Origin: Bradyrhizobium sp.
Lineage (GTDB): Bacteria; Pseudomonadota; Alphaproteobacteria; Rhizobiales; Xanthobacteraceae
NCBI RefSeq assembly: GCF_016213215.1
Contig: NZ_JACRAW010000002.1
Span: forward strand, 42,814 to 106,813
Reading direction: 5' to 3'
Length of the DNA stretch: 64,000 bases
Shown here: one piece after another, positions 9,646 through 18,393 of the stretch
How positions within the stretch are numbered: position 1 is the first letter of the stretch
How the letters are laid out: every line of letters starts with the position of its first letter
Made by a program: the position numbers and the translations under genes
The notes under the pieces: generated by a model
Database searches by the model: none
What the model was told of the DNA's origin: nothing
What the model saw: the letters and a program-made list of their open reading frames with translations, nothing else

Positions 9646-11655
9646 ATGGCGGATTCGGGGGCCGTTCTTGCGGCAACAAGCAAGCATCAAAGTGCAGAGT
9701 CCTTCCGCCTGGATATCAACGCGCTGCGGGCGCTTTCGGTGGTCGCTGTCGTTGGCTATCACCTCCAGATTCCAGGGTTTGCCGGAGGCTTTGTCGGCGT
9801 CGACATCTTCCTGGTGATCACCGGCTATCTGATGACGGGCAAGGTGCTGAAGGACCTGGCGGCGGGTCGCTTCTCCTATTTCAACTTCGGCATGCTGCGG
9901 ATGCGCCGGATCTATCCGGCGCTTGCGGTTGCAACCGCAGCAACCCTCGCCATTGGCTGGTTCGTTACCTTGCCGGGCGAATACCTGAAGCACCTGCTGC
10001 AGGCGCTGTCTGCGCTGACATTCGTTTCGAATTTTGCGTTCAACAGCGACAGCGGCTATTTCGCCAGGGCTGCCCAGACCAAGCCCCTCCTACACACATG
10101 GTCACTTTCGGTCGAGTGGCAGTTCTATGTCGTGATGCCTTTTGTGGCTTCGCTGGTATGGCGCCTGGCCTCAAAGTCGAAGGCCCAGATCAGCAAGGTG
10201 ATAATCGCAATTGAGGTCGTTGCCGCCCTGTCACTGGCGTGGTGTTTGTGGCAGAGCCGAACCGACGCGACGGGATCGGCCTTCTTCTCCCTGCCCGCGA
10301 GAGCCTGGGAGCCATTGTCTGGTGGGTTGATCGCCGCTGCCGAGATCCGGCGGCAACCTGAACGTGGCTCGAAAGCGTGGCTGGAAACACCGATCATAGC
10401 CGCGCTGGGCTGGGCGCTCGTCGTGGGCTGCATCGCCTATCCTCTACCTGAATCCCGATGGCCGGGCGTGCTCACAATCCTTCCGATCCTGGGCGCTGCG
10501 ATGATCGTCGCGGCGCGACAATGGGCCGGCGGAGGCGGCTTGCTTGCCATATCTCCGATCCAGCGCATCGGCGACTGGTCCTATTCGATCTATCTCTGGC
10601 ACTGGCCGATATGGGTTTTTGCGCTCAGTTGGCTGTCGCTGCGCGGCTACAGTGTGGACGCGATGCAGAAGGCGTGGATGGTGCTTGCATCGCTTGTCCT
10701 CGGCGCGTCGTCATATCGCTACATCGAACAGCCGGTGAGAACGCGGCGGGAATTCTGGACGCCCCGCAGGCTGCTGGCGAGTTCTGGAGCAGCGCTCGCG
10801 CTGTACGTCGGGTTCGTGGCAGCAGCTTTCGTGAATCATGGTTTTCCCAATCGACTGCCGGAGTACCTGCGGCCAGCCGAACTGGCGAGAAGGACGAACA
10901 CGCCGCGGGACGAGTGTTTCAGAAACTCGAATTCCACAAAGAAGGCGCGCGAGACTTATTGCAGCTTCGGTGCCGAAGCGACCCTCGGAAAGCCGACTGC
11001 AATCCTGTGGGGAGATTCGTTCGCCAATCAGTACCTCGAACCGCTTTCGTCGGCTGCGCTCGCAAGCGGAGTCCACGGGCTGATCGCCACCCAGAGCGGG
11101 TGCAGGGCCTTCATCGACGATGCCGGGCGCAACTCCGGAGATCAGCGACTGTGTCGGGAATTCAACCAGAGCACGCTCGCGTTCGTGCTGGAGCATGCTC
11201 AACCGAGCATCATTGTGCTTGGAGGCAACTGGGGAAGTGCCATCGAGACATCTGCCCTGGCCGACAGGCTGCTTGCTGCCGGCAAGACCGTCATCCTGAT
11301 AATGCCGTTACTGAATATCGGTTTCGACGTGCCGCAACGGTGGATCGAAAGTCAGCTCCGGGCGGGAAAGGCCATCGACGAGTGGAAGGTGGACGCCGAT
11401 CCCATCCTGACGATGAGCGACTTTCGGGCTGAGATCGCTCAAGGCCTGTCCAGGCACAGGGACAATCCTCGACTCGTGACCGTCGATCCGCAGTCGATGG
11501 TCTGCGAACGAGGTCATTGTTATCTGGTCAGAAATGGCCAGGCCAATTTCCGCGACACCGCCCACATCTCCAACGTCAACGCGATCCAGTACAGGGACAT
11601 GTTCGAGGTGGCGTTCAGGTCGGCCCTCCGCGCCGAAACCGAAGCAAGAGAATAG
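9646..11655 (+). CDS. acyltransferase-3 / SGNH O-acetylase (OafA-like)
   Basis: A 669-residue membrane enzyme expected to O-acetylate a surface polysaccharide or LPS. The N-terminal half is the multi-helix acyltransferase-3 domain (RLDINALRALSVVAVVGYH; later HTWSLSVEWQFYVVMP with the conserved SVEWQ). The C-terminal third is a periplasmic SGNH hydrolase domain with the catalytic Ser block ILWGDSFANQY and the Asp-His block DTAHIS near the end. I use the ATG at 9646; an upstream TTG at 9601 is possible but adds non-conserved sequence. It stands alone, transcribed towards the caspase gene. The acceptor glycan is not evident. Confidence 0.92.
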   Translation: MADSGAVLAATSKHQSAESFRLDINALRALSVVAVVGYHLQIPGFAGGFVGVDIFLVITGYLMTGKVLKDLAAGRFSYFNFGMLRMRRIYPALAVATAATLAIGWFVTLPGEYLKHLLQALSALTFVSNFAFNSDSGYFARAAQTKPLLHTWSLSVEWQFYVVMPFVASLVWRLASKSKAQISKVIIAIEVVAALSLAWCLWQSRTDATGSAFFSLPARAWEPLSGGLIAAAEIRRQPERGSKAWLETPIIAALGWALVVGCIAYPLPESRWPGVLTILPILGAAMIVAARQWAGGGGLLAISPIQRIGDWSYSIYLWHWPIWVFALSWLSLRGYSVDAMQKAWMVLASLVLGASSYRYIEQPVRTRREFWTPRRLLASSGAALALYVGFVAAAFVNHGFPNRLPEYLRPAELARRTNTPRDECFRNSNSTKKARETYCSFGAEATLGKPTAILWGDSFANQYLEPLSSAALASGVHGLIATQSGCRAFIDDAGRNSGDQRLCREFNQSTLAFVLEHAQPSIIVLGGNWGSAIETSALADRLLAAGKTVILIMPLLNIGFDVPQRWIESQLRAGKAIDEWKVDADPILTMSDFRAEIAQGLSRHRDNPRLVTVDPQSMVCERGHCYLVRNGQANFRDTAHISNVNAIQYRDMFEVAFRSALRAETEARE

Positions 11656-11830
11656 CTCCGCGCTCAAAGTAGCAGGGTCCGCGGCAGAAAGTGGCCCATC
11701 CATCCGGTGTATCGACGCCGATAGCCGATGGGCTCTCGAGCGGCACGTCGCCAGTTGAAAGGCACCCTGCGTTTACGGCATGATTGCCCCGGCATAAGCC
11801 TGAACCGGAACGTGGCATCCTTGGTGGGAA

Positions 11831-13705
11831 ATGACACGAACGCTCATTGCTGAGGCCTGGACTTTCGTGGTTGCGGTGGCGCTTGTCAGCCCATCGCCAC
11901 TGTATGCGCAGTCGAAAAAGGACCTGAACGATTGCGACAACATGAAAGACTGGAACGTCAGAGTGGCGGGCTGCACGCGGGCGATCGAGGGCAGGAAGTG
12001 GCCCAGGTTCATGCATGTCTTTCATTTGCAAAGGGGAGAAGGTTATCAAGGTCTGGAGCAATACGACCGGGCCATCCAAGACTACACGGTCGCGCTCAAG
12101 TATAAACCCGGTTCTTCGAAGGCGCTCAGCGACCGCGCCACCGCCTACAGTGTTCTCGGCAATTTTGACCTGGCGCTGAAGGACGCCGACGCCGCCCTTC
12201 GGTCCGACCCTGGCAATGCGCTCGCCTACAACGCCAAGGGCGTGGCTCTGCTGCGCAAAGGCCAGTTCGACCCGGCGATCGATGCGTTCAGCAAGGGGAT
12301 AGCTCTCAACCCCGGGATGGATGCCCTGTTCACCAACCGTGCCGCTGCATGGCAGTCCAAGGACGAAACCGATCGAGCACTGACGGACCTCGACTCGGCC
12401 CTGAAGCTCAGTCCGACCAATTTCCTGGCGCTTTCCAACCGTTGCCATGTCTGGAAGGTGAAGCATGAGTCGGGCAACGCGTTGGCAGACTGCAATCAGG
12501 CCATACGCCTCAACCCTGACCATGCCGTTTCCTTCTACAATCGGGCTAATGTCCTGTTTGAGCTTGGCGAACTTGAGAAGGCGCTCGCCGACTACGGACA
12601 GGCCATTCGCATCGATCCATCAAACGCCGGAGCTTACGCGGCGAGAGGCAACGTCTGGCGCAAGAAACTGAACCTGGATCGGGCGATCTCTGACCTGAAC
12701 CAAGCGATCAAGCTCAACCCCAAAGTGGTGGCCTCCTACGTCACACGGGGGCTGATCCAGGAGGCGCAGGGCGACGTCCATTCCGCGCGGCAGTCGTTCA
12801 GGACTGCGCTAGAGCTTCCGGCCACGGTGAGCACTGCCGGCACAGGCGGCATGTATCTCGACTCCTTCGGCGATGACCAAAAGGTGGCGAAGGCGCGCCT
12901 GCTGGCGCTCGGAGAGGCCGGGCTAGTTCCAGCGGGCCCTCTTTACGCCGCCAAACCCGACGAGGCCAAGACGGCAGCCATCTCGGAAAGACGCATCGCC
13001 CTGGCCATCGGCAATGGTGCCTATGCCACTGCACCTTCCCTTCCGAACCCGCCCAACGATGCGCGTCTGATCGCAAGGAACCTCCGCAACGCCGGCTTTC
13101 AGGTTTCGGAAGGCGCCGACCTGAACCGGGAGGAGATGGAACGGTTGGTGGCTGACTTCATGAGGGGTGCCGTCACCGCCAGTGTAGCCCTCCTGTTCTA
13201 CGCCGGCCATGGCGTGCAGATTGACGGTCAAAACTATCTTCTCCCGACGGACGCGAACACGGATGTGCAGAATCTCAAGAGCGAGCTGATGAGCCTCGAT
13301 ACAATTCTCGCCGGGTTGGATGACCGGTTGCGGGCCAACATTGTGATCCTGGATGCCTGCCGCAACAATCCGATGCTGGCTGAGGTCGCCGTGGCCGAGG
13401 GCAACCGGTCGATTGTTATTCGCGCGGGATTGGCTTCCACGTCCAATCTGGGCAAAGCAGGCACCTCAGGCGCAGGCACGTTGCTGGCGTTCTCGACGGC
13501 ACCCGGGAGGGTGGCTCTCGATGGAGAAGGAGCGAATTCGCCGTTCTCCCTGGCCCTTGCGCGGCACATCAACACGCCGGGGCTGGAGGTGCAGCAGATG
13601 CTTACACGCGTGCGGACCGACGTCGTGGCTGCAACGAAATCCCAGCAGGTGCCGTGGTCGAACTCTTCCCTTCTGGGAGAGGTGTATCTGGCTGGCCGCC
13701 CATGA
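11831..13705 (+). CDS. secreted TPR-metacaspase (peptidase C14)
   Basis: A 624-residue protein with a signal peptide (cleavage expected after SPLYA, about residue 27), seven or so tetratricopeptide repeats over residues 65-330 (LYNAKGVALL/YNRANVLFELG-type units), and a caspase-like p20 domain from about 380 (RRIALAIGNGAY). The catalytic dyad is visible as H460 in FYAGHGVQ and C510 in LDACRNNP. The TPR array probably presents or senses a partner, and the protease would act in the periplasm if exported. The substrate is unknown and no partner gene is adjacent. An IS remnant follows within 40 bp. Confidence 0.9.
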   Translation: MTRTLIAEAWTFVVAVALVSPSPLYAQSKKDLNDCDNMKDWNVRVAGCTRAIEGRKWPRFMHVFHLQRGEGYQGLEQYDRAIQDYTVALKYKPGSSKALSDRATAYSVLGNFDLALKDADAALRSDPGNALAYNAKGVALLRKGQFDPAIDAFSKGIALNPGMDALFTNRAAAWQSKDETDRALTDLDSALKLSPTNFLALSNRCHVWKVKHESGNALADCNQAIRLNPDHAVSFYNRANVLFELGELEKALADYGQAIRIDPSNAGAYAARGNVWRKKLNLDRAISDLNQAIKLNPKVVASYVTRGLIQEAQGDVHSARQSFRTALELPATVSTAGTGGMYLDSFGDDQKVAKARLLALGEAGLVPAGPLYAAKPDEAKTAAISERRIALAIGNGAYATAPSLPNPPNDARLIARNLRNAGFQVSEGADLNREEMERLVADFMRGAVTASVALLFYAGHGVQIDGQNYLLPTDANTDVQNLKSELMSLDTILAGLDDRLRANIVILDACRNNPMLAEVAVAEGNRSIVIRAGLASTSNLGKAGTSGAGTLLAFSTAPGRVALDGEGANSPFSLALARHINTPGLEVQQMLTRVRTDVVAATKSQQVPWSNSSLLGEVYLAGRP

Positions 13706-13743
13706 GGCGTCGCGCCGATCTGCTCGAGTTCACGGCTTCGAAC

Positions 13744-14117
13744 CTATCTCATCGTCATCCCGCAGCAGCCGATGGCTTTACACGCCCGCCGTTCGCTCAT
13801 CCCGTGGACATCCACCAGATGCGCGACAGCCTTCCGCTTGGACGCGGGCGTCACCCTTCTTTCCCACGAGGTCCTTCAAGGCCGCATTGTCCAGCATGGC
13901 ATCGGCCAAGAGCCGCTTCAGCCGGGTGTTCTCGTCCTCCAGCGTCTTCAGCCGCTTGGCCTCCGAGACCTCCGTCCCGCCGAATTTTGCTTTCCATTTG
14001 TAGATGCTGGCGTCGCTCACGCCATGCTTACGGCACAGATCGGCGACCGAAACGCCGGCCTCGTGCTCCTTCAGAATCCCGATGATCTGTTCTTCCGCAA
14101 AACCGGCTGCGCTTCAT
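13744..14117 (-). mobile_element. IS3-family transposase remnant (OrfA plus start of OrfB)
   Basis: Read on the minus strand from ATG at 14117, the sequence gives MKRSRF, then after removing one base from a four-base homopolymer run (A on the plus strand, within 14097-14101) continues EEQIIGILKEHEAGVSVADL...SDASIYKWKAKFGG...LKTLEDENTRLKRLLADAMLDNAALKDL, a typical IS3-group OrfA. After a second frame change it runs into the OrfB start (KRKAVAHLVDVHGMSERRAC). It stops at 13744 in what should be RYE, and the rest of OrfB with its DDE domain is gone. Non-functional fragment. Confidence 0.88.
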
Positions 14118-14439
14118 GCTCTGGTCCTCGTCGTGGGCCAGAGCGAACTTCAAACTGGATTAAGACCGTGGGGCAAGCTCAAATGGAACGTGGTCCGCGA
14201 ACGTGCGCGAACGGTGCTCCATCCCGAACAGGCTGAAATGCAGCAGGCGCTGAACAAGGCCCTCGCAGAAGTCCAGGAGGGGATGGCGGCAGCCAAGCGG
14301 GCTTTGCTGGACCGATGCGAGATGCAGGAGTACGAAGAAGGAAAATTCCGCTCGCTGCGAGAACCACCTCCGGGCCGGCCTCTTTCGTCGACTTTTAGTT
14401 TGCCCGCGAACGCGGCGGCCCATCTTCCACGATGACTCG
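14118..14439. other. scar region between IS remnant and Cys-rich fragment
   Basis: About 320 bp. One frame (from a GTG at 14190) reads as a charged helical peptide rich in Glu/Ala/Arg (ERARTVLHPEQAEMQQALNK), but it is open-ended into repetitive Pro/Arg sequence. I do not call a gene here. Confidence 0.35.
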
Positions 14440-14592
14440 TCATAAGCACCATGGACGAGCTCCAAAGGCTTGGACGAGGTCGCGCATGTCGAGCCGTTGA
14501 TTGCAACCGGGGCATTTAACGAAGTGGTCGGCTTCTGTCTGAGCGACGCCACCAGCGGCGATGCCTTTGTTGCGGGGCAGCTTATCCCTCAT
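14440..14592 (-). pseudogene. small CxxC zinc-type protein, frameshifted
   Basis: A 50-residue minus-strand ORF with ADHFVKCPGCNQRLDMRDL, a single CPGC knuckle followed by an MRDL helix. This layout resembles small zinc-binding proteins that I recall from Bradyrhizobium. The ORF ends early in GARPWCL. Dropping one T from the TTT run just after the VQA codons restores LELVHGAYDE, close to the xLEHVHxxxxE continuation expected of the family. I therefore read it as a frameshifted copy. Its ATG overlaps the stop of the aminotransferase gene (ATGA). Confidence 0.45.
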
Positions 14593-15839
14593 GATGGTAA
14601 GCTCCGCTTGGGCGCCTTCGGCTTCAGTCCCGAGCTCATCGAATTTGCGCGCGACTTCATCGGCCGATCCGGCGCTGCAGAGGAACGCGGCAGCTTCCTC
14701 GACCGACCTGCCGTTCTCAAAACCGTCTTCAGCAAGCTACACACCCTGTCCACCTGCGCCTCGCTAAGCTCAAGTGCTGACGGGAGATTGAATGCTCTCG
14801 GGCTTATGGAATAAGCAGCCTTGTTGCCTTTTTGCGCTTCCTCCACCTTCGGATATCCCGCGAAGGCCGGCAGCGAGCTCATAGGATGGAAAAACGGCCT
14901 GACGTCTATTCCATATTCGTCAAACCTGCTTCTTATGTCGGCCGTCGTCAGTCCAAGCGAAGGATCGAGAACGACAGTCGTCATCCAGTAGCTGTTCACA
15001 AATTCGGGCGGCTCCACGTTTAGGGCTAATCCCGCGACATCCCCCAGTCGCATCCTGTACCATTGATAAAGTTTGCGCTTCTTCTCGAGAAGCTGGTCAA
15101 TTCTCTCCAACTGCGCCAAACCGAAAGCTGCTTGCAGATCGCTCATTCTATACTTGTATGCGACCTCAGTATTAAGGAAGTTCTTGTAGTTTGCCCGACT
15201 ACGTCCATGATCCCGGAGAAACTGGGCCCTTTCAAAAATTGCCTCGTCATCCGTGACAAACATCCCTCCTTCCCCAGTTGTCAGCATCTTCGTTCCGTGA
15301 AAACTGAAGGCAGCGATATCCGCGGCGCTTCCTGACATCTTGCCTGAGTACTTTCCGCCCAATGACTGGGCCGCATCCTCGATCACGTGAAGGTTGAACT
15401 TTTCCGCAATCTTGCGGATCGCCGGCATGTCGGCCGGCAGACCGTAAAGTCCGACCGGAATTACCGCTCGCGTCTTCGCGGTAACGAGCCGCTCAATCGA
15501 CTCGGGCGAAATGCACCACGTCGTTGGGTCAATGTCCGCGAAGACGGGGTGTGCGCCGACGTACGTAATGGGCGCCGCGCTCGCAATCCAGGAACATTCA
15601 GGGACTATTACTTCGTCCCCATTTTTGATACCCAGTGACAGCAGAGCCAAATGAAGAGCCGACGTGCAATGCGGAACGGCAATTGCGTGGCGCACCCTGA
15701 CATAGTCCGCGAAAGATTGCTCAAATCGACGGACGAAGGTGCCGGCTCCCCGATACCAAGCATCCCGCGCCGCCTCGGCAACATATGCCACCTCGAGATC
15801 GCTGACCGAGGGTCCTGCGTACGGTATGTACTCCGTCAT
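14589..15839 (-). CDS. DegT/DnrJ/EryC1 sugar aminotransferase
   Basis: A 416-residue PLP-dependent aminotransferase of the kind that makes amino-sugars for surface glycans. GGAGGTGACG before ATG 15839 fixes the start. HCTSALHLALLSLGI binds phosphate, VIEDAAQSLGGKYSG holds the PLP-ring Asp and Gln, and SFHGTKMLTTGEGG carries the Schiff-base lysine. The last 40 or so residues are basic and poor in family features, so the original end may have been replaced during rearrangement. Base composition is visibly more AT-rich than the flanks. It lies downstream of, and in line with, a glycosyltransferase gene. Confidence 0.9.
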   Translation of the reverse strand: MTEYIPYAGPSVSDLEVAYVAEAARDAWYRGAGTFVRRFEQSFADYVRVRHAIAVPHCTSALHLALLSLGIKNGDEVIVPECSWIASAAPITYVGAHPVFADIDPTTWCISPESIERLVTAKTRAVIPVGLYGLPADMPAIRKIAEKFNLHVIEDAAQSLGGKYSGKMSGSAADIAAFSFHGTKMLTTGEGGMFVTDDEAIFERAQFLRDHGRSRANYKNFLNTEVAYKYRMSDLQAAFGLAQLERIDQLLEKKRKLYQWYRMRLGDVAGLALNVEPPEFVNSYWMTTVVLDPSLGLTTADIRSRFDEYGIDVRPFFHPMSSLPAFAGYPKVEEAQKGNKAAYSISPRAFNLPSALELSEAQVDRVCSLLKTVLRTAGRSRKLPRSSAAPDRPMKSRANSMSSGLKPKAPKRSLPS

Positions 15840-15945
15840 GATCGTCACCTCCGGTATTGGCACGACAACTTTGACGCCCCACAAGCGGGCACACGTTAGC
15901 GCGACCTATGACCTCATCTCTTATATTTCCAGCACCTCACGTGGC

Positions 15946-17001
15946 TCATATCCCCATACGTCTTGCGCGCCGTTTCCAGAGATACCTTTGAAAAAGTCTG
16001 TGAAATATGGCCACCCACAAAGTAGGGATCAGATTAGCTGCCCTTGGCCCCACCCGAACCCTAATCGCCCAAGCGAATTCTCTTCCCGCTCTCGAACTGA
16101 TTGCAGGGTCAAGCGTATCTGCAAATACTAATAGCGGCTTGTAGTCGGAGCTGGCTAAACCTCCGCCGGCGAGCGAGAATTCGCGCGCCGCGCAATATCT
16201 GATTTCTTTGGCCAAGGACTTCCGTACCAGCATTTCCCACGCCGCCCTCTTGGAATGTGAAGCAATGGTAAGGAAGAATTGCTCGAACGCTGCCCAAAGC
16301 TGCTGCATCTCCATCAAAACATTGCGCCGATACGCGACCGAATGGTTGGAAGGATGCCGACGATACAGCGCCTGAAGAGGGCCGGTTAGATATGCCACGT
16401 CCGTTTCGGACGCGATCCGCAGCCACAAGTATAGGTCGAACGTGTGAGGCAATTCAGGGGGCGCTGGGCCGACCTTTCTGAGCATCTCAGTCCTGAACAT
16501 AGCCTCTGGTGCGAAAATCGGGTTAATCCCGCTGCGGCAACGCTCCGTTATCCATGCTTCACCGGAGTGGATAACAGGAGGCGATCCTCTCATCGCATAG
16601 GGGGTTTCCGTGGGCGCGTCGTCTCCCGAGAACTCATCCGCAGGCCCAAAAATCAGGCCAACATTCGGATGGAGCTCCATGAAGGCGAGAGAACGAGCAA
16701 GAGATCCTGAAGTCAGCAAATCGTCGGCGCACAGAAGAACCGCATACTCTCCCCTCACTTCGGACCAACAGCGATTTATGGACGCGACGATTCCCGCGTT
16801 ACTGGTGAAGCTGACGAGCCGAACATTAGGATATTCGTTCGCCAAAGAGCGCGCTATGTCCAGCGATCCGTCTGTTGAGCCGTTCTCGACTATTACGACT
16901 TCATGATCGACGCATGATTGCTCGGCGGCACTTCTGACGCATTGCCGCAAATATTTGCCGTAGTTATAGGATGGAATTACAACCGATATCTTTGGCGACA
17001 T
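15946..17001 (-). CDS. family 2 glycosyltransferase
   Basis: A 351-residue GT-A glycosyltransferase beginning ISVVIPSYNYGKYLRQC, with VENGSTDGS for nucleotide-sugar binding and LLCADD as the DxD-like metal site. A conserved receptor-side block (FDLYLWLRI) follows. The C-terminal third is helical and basic with a hydrophobic patch near 325-340, which suggests membrane association. It precedes the DegT gene by about 100 bp on the same strand, so the two may form a small surface-glycan operon. Codon and base use are more AT-rich than neighbours, consistent with transfer. Confidence 0.9.
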   Translation of the reverse strand: MSPKISVVIPSYNYGKYLRQCVRSAAEQSCVDHEVVIVENGSTDGSLDIARSLANEYPNVRLVSFTSNAGIVASINRCWSEVRGEYAVLLCADDLLTSGSLARSLAFMELHPNVGLIFGPADEFSGDDAPTETPYAMRGSPPVIHSGEAWITERCRSGINPIFAPEAMFRTEMLRKVGPAPPELPHTFDLYLWLRIASETDVAYLTGPLQALYRRHPSNHSVAYRRNVLMEMQQLWAAFEQFFLTIASHSKRAAWEMLVRKSLAKEIRYCAAREFSLAGGGLASSDYKPLLVFADTLDPAISSRAGREFAWAIRVRVGPRAANLIPTLWVAIFHRLFQRYLWKRRARRMGI

Positions 17002-17230
17002 GTCGGAGTCGTACCGAGAACAACGGGCTCGAACATGATGGTCCTGAACATTATTGAAGCTTTTCCTTTCGCCCGCCTGGTGAGATCATCTTCGCAAAGT
17101 CTACCACCCCGCGAATTGGGCTTGCGTTAGACAACATGAATGTTTGTCCGATACCGTACAACGAATAGTAGGTGGGCAAGGCAACCCTTAGTTGACGCTC
17201 GTCAAGTCTTGAGCGCTTAGCTACCTCAAG

Positions 17231-17401
17231 ATGATCTATTTCGTACACATTCGACATCCCGGACACTCTTCGATCGCGATCACCCTCGACCTGTACTCAC
17301 ACGTCATCGGCCCGCTGCAGGAAGATGCGGCGACGCGGCTCGACTTGGCGTTCGGCCCTGCTATAAGGCGCCTGTCGCTGGCATCCAAAAAGCCTCGGTA
17401 G
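17231..17401 (+). pseudogene. C-terminal fragment of a tyrosine integrase
   Basis: A 56-residue frame contains PGHSSIAITLDLYSHVIGPL, the classic C-terminal block of phage-type tyrosine recombinases: the second His of the catalytic set (GHSS) and the tyrosine nucleophile (LYSHV). The N-terminal and central parts are absent. It ends 69 bp before tRNA-Ser and points towards it. It is probably the relic of an earlier element that used the same tRNA locus. Confidence 0.8.
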
Positions 17402-17470
17402 CAATTTCCGTAGCATTGGGCTTGTTGCCTCTTCCGCGGAAGTTGTATTTGCCAGTGATAACAATAGTTT

Positions 17471-17560
17471 GGAAGGGTGGCCGAGTGGTTTAAGGCACCG
17501 GTCTTGAAAACCGGCGTGCCCGCAAGGGTACCGTGGGTTCGAATCCCACCCCTTCCGCCA
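17471..17560 (+). tRNA. tRNA-Ser (UGA)
   Basis: A 90-nt class II tRNA. The acceptor stem GGAAGGG pairs with CCCTTCC, followed by G and an encoded CCA. The anticodon stem CCGGT/ACCGG carries the loop CTTGAAA, so the anticodon is TGA. A long variable arm and the T-arm block GGGTTCGAATCCC are present. The last 21 bases are repeated at the right end of the integrated element, so integration rebuilt the tRNA 3' end. Confidence 0.97.
17540..17560 (+). repeat. left attachment repeat (attL core)
   Basis: The last 21 bases of tRNA-Ser. They match 33414-33434 at 19 of 21 positions, and the last 14 (CACCCCTTCCGCCA) are identical. This is the usual result of integrase-mediated crossover in a tRNA 3' end. 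Confidence 0.88.
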
Positions 17561-17619
17561 GAAAATCTCTGCAACGTGTTGCGTTCGCTAAACTTTCTTG
17601 ACTGACTAAGTTGCTCAGT

Positions 17620-17637
17620 CCCAGCACCAGCCCCAGC
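17620..17637 (+). repeat. 18-bp direct repeat inside the left end
   Basis: CCCAGCACCAGCCCCAGC, identical and in the same orientation to 33272-33289. It lies 60 bp inside the left attachment repeat. Placement at both ends suggests integrase arm-type or excisionase sites. Confidence 0.75.
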
Positions 17638-17649
17638 GGATAAGGTGGA

Positions 17650-18378
17650 ATGACGGAAGAGCAGAAGGATCCTGGGACTGCGTTTGCCGAAGAACTGGCT
17701 AAACAGCTTCCCGTGAAGGCTATCTACAAGGACGCCGGTAAGCCTGCCGCAAAGCAAGTTGGTCAACTCGCTCAGGACCTGGTGAAGACGATACAACTGG
17801 CGTTGGCACCGCTGCAATTTGCCGGCGCCTACCAGGATCGATTGAGAGCATTCATTGATCGGTCCGTCCGCGCCGTACCTGAGGAGCGGAGGGTCTCGCC
17901 GCCGCCGCAGATATTGGGCCCGATTGTGGAGGGAATCCGCTATGAGCCCGAGGGCACGCCGCTCGATGCGCTGTTTTCGGGCCTTCTCTCATCTTCGATG
18001 GATGCAGACTGCGTGGCGGTTGCTCATCCGGCCTTCCCGTCAATCATTCGGCAGCTCTCTTCTGACGAAGCAAAGATCCTAAGCGCGCTTAAAACCGGCA
18101 GATATCTGCACGTTTACACTCGTGCGTTCGACCACACGAAAAATCTGTTCGTTGGGCCTATTAAAATCGAGCTCGACGAACTGCCGAAGCAAGATCTCAG
18201 CTATCCCGAGAACGTGCCGATTTACATGCAGCATTTGGACAAGCTGGGACTTGCCGGCGTCTTCCAGGAGGGCAATCAAGAGCCGCTTGTCGAGGGAGGG
18301 CGTCAAACAGGCGTTCGCGTGCGATCGCTGTACCGTCTTACCGAATTCGGCGCACTGTTCGTAAAGGCTTGCACCTAG
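17650..18378 (+). CDS. Abi-alpha (DUF4393) family protein
   Basis: A 242-residue protein, first gene of the element's left arm, with AAGGTGG just before the ATG. The segment LAPLQFAGAYQDRLRAFIDRSVRAVPEER and the following ILGPIVEGIRYEPEGTPLDALFSGLLSSSMDADCVAVAHPAFPSII are the body of the Abi-alpha/DUF4393 family, named for a putative role in abortive phage infection. No catalytic motif is evident. The N-terminal 60 residues are helical. It sits in a three-gene run with gaps of about 15 and 37 bp, in the cargo position next to attL, where mobile elements often carry anti-phage genes. Confidence 0.75.
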   Translation: MTEEQKDPGTAFAEELAKQLPVKAIYKDAGKPAAKQVGQLAQDLVKTIQLALAPLQFAGAYQDRLRAFIDRSVRAVPEERRVSPPPQILGPIVEGIRYEPEGTPLDALFSGLLSSSMDADCVAVAHPAFPSIIRQLSSDEAKILSALKTGRYLHVYTRAFDHTKNLFVGPIKIELDELPKQDLSYPENVPIYMQHLDKLGLAGVFQEGNQEPLVEGGRQTGVRVRSLYRLTEFGALFVKACT

Positions 18379-18393
18379 AAAGCGAGGCGAATT

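Noticed and set aside
14470..14814. Plus-strand ORF over the aminotransferase end
   Set aside because: It lies across the minus-strand CPGC fragment and DegT end; its first part is the reverse complement of a better minus-strand frame.
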